Positions 63,514 to 64,000 of a stretch of DNA of 64,000 bases are shown piece after piece. The notes under the pieces were generated by a model. It was not told the origin of the DNA. It saw only the letters and a list, made by a program, of their open reading frames with translations, and made no database searches. The stretch is from a bacterium. GTDB taxonomy: Bacteria; Desulfobacterota; Binatia; HRBIN30; CADEER01. The position numbers were made by a program, and so were the translations under genes. Each line of letters begins with the position of its first letter. Positions within the stretch are counted from its first letter, which is position 1. The stretch covers positions 1-64,000 of the forward strand of contig JAUIGL010000010.1 of NCBI GenBank assembly GCA_030430165.1. Reading direction: 5' to 3'.

Positions 63514-64000
63514 ATGAGCAACGCCCCAAACCAGGATCTTCGCTTCATCGTCATCGGCGCCGGCATGGCCGGGATCCTCGCCACCATCAAGCTGCGCGAG
63601 GCCGGCTACTCCGACATCACGATCTACGAAAAGAATCCGAAGCTCGGCGGGACCTGGTACGAAAACACCTACCCGGGACTGTCGTGTGACGTTCCCTCGC
63701 ACCTCTACAGCTACGACTTCGCTCCCAATCCGGAGTGGAGCCGACAGTTCTCGCCCGGTCCGGAGATACGAGAGTACTTCGAGGACGTCGCCAAGCGTTT
63801 CGGCGTCTTCGAGCTGATCCGCTTCGACACCGAGGCGACGCACTGCGCCTTCGCCGACGGCAGGTGGCAGCTCGAGCTCGCCGACGGCAGTCGCGACCAG
63901 GCGGACTTCATCATCGCCGCGACCGGCGTGCTGCACCACCCCAACCTGCCCGACTTCCAGGGACTCGACTCCTTCGCCGGCGCGGCGTTCCACAGCGCCC
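63514..64000 (+). CDS. Flavin-containing (Baeyer-Villiger) monooxygenase, partial
   Basis: The first 162 codons of a flavoprotein monooxygenase, cut by the window end. FIVIGAGMAGILATIKLREA is the FAD loop. GGTWYENTYPGLSCDVPS is typical of type I Baeyer-Villiger enzymes and hydroxyacetophenone-type relatives. The last residues, FAGAAFHS, fit the start of the FxGxxxHxxxW fingerprint. Expected reaction: NADPH- and O2-dependent conversion of a ketone into an ester or lactone. ATG 63514 lies 13 bp after the second SDR gene. Confidence 0.85.
   Translation, partial: MSNAPNQDLRFIVIGAGMAGILATIKLREAGYSDITIYEKNPKLGGTWYENTYPGLSCDVPSHLYSYDFAPNPEWSRQFSPGPEIREYFEDVAKRFGVFELIRFDTEATHCAFADGRWQLELADGSRDQADFIIAATGVLHHPNLPDFQGLDSFAGAAFHSA

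Overview
This window is high-G+C chromosomal DNA from a Gram-negative bacterium. It is densely coded with metabolic and cell-envelope genes. No phage, transposase, CRISPR array, rRNA or tRNA was seen. Three things point to a large-genome, probably uncultured lineage of the deltaproteobacterial / Myxococcota / Binatota kind: many lipoproteins with a Cys-Gly-Asp-rich start to the mature protein, a Pro/Thr-rich linker in an exported cytochrome-like protein, and a DUF1592/DUF1552-type pair. That placement is inference. Gram-negative markers include PlsB, GlpD, MiaE, EttA and numerous lipobox signal peptides.

Layout. 0.1-8.6 kb: glycerol-3-phosphate acyltransferase (plsB), an exported EEP-fold phosphodiesterase-like lipoprotein, and a coupled alpha/beta hydrolase plus SNF2/SWIM helicase. 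8.7-11.9 kb: a glutathione S-transferase, a TetR regulator with an operator-like palindrome at its start, an FMN split-barrel protein and a dienelactone hydrolase. 12-17.3 kb: a class III cyclase/AAA/helical-repeat signalling protein and a sulfatase. 17.4-22.5 kb: a siroheme nitrite/sulfite reductase with a C-terminal helical extension and a short companion gene, then two thioredoxin-fold proteins and an EamA transporter. 22.6-29.1 kb: peroxiredoxin, quinone oxidoreductase, HAD phosphatase, zinc alcohol dehydrogenase and wax-ester synthase/DGAT. 29.4-34.9 kb: a TraB-type membrane protein divergent from an ankyrin lipoprotein, then miaE and a glycosyltransferase. 35-42.4 kb: an isocitrate-dehydrogenase-type enzyme, lipoproteins, DoxX, glpD, a spermidine-synthase-like protein and a VOC protein. 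42.5-47.1 kb: a start/stop-overlapped operon of an unknown lipoprotein, a DUF1592-type heme protein and a Tat-exported DUF1552 protein. 47.2-55.5 kb: hydrolases, threonine synthase overlapping a cystathionine-synthase-family gene, an SRPBCC protein, an alcohol-dehydrogenase remnant, a TetR regulator and an alkylsulfatase-like MBL protein. 55.5-64 kb: ettA, a polytopic membrane protein, a SulP transporter, an SGNH hydrolase, two short-chain dehydrogenases and the start of a Baeyer-Villiger monooxygenase.

Themes. Glycerolipid and neutral-lipid metabolism recurs (plsB, glpD, WS/DGAT). There is oxidative and hydrolytic catabolism of small organics (alcohol dehydrogenase, SDRs, BVMO, epoxide-hydrolase-like, DLH, sulfatases), plus sulfur and amino-acid assimilation (siroheme reductase, thrC, PLP transsulfuration enzyme).

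The most unusual non-coding content is a rich set of intergenic repeats placed almost always just after stop codons. One class consists of hairpin units bounded by CCAAAG whose stems change sequence but keep pairing. A second is nested inverted repeats built from degenerate short periods (GAACACGGA-type and GCAGATGAACG-type). A third is C/G-tract hairpins, one of which forms a 137-bp tandem repeat. One nested repeat appears to supply the start codon of the sulfatase gene.
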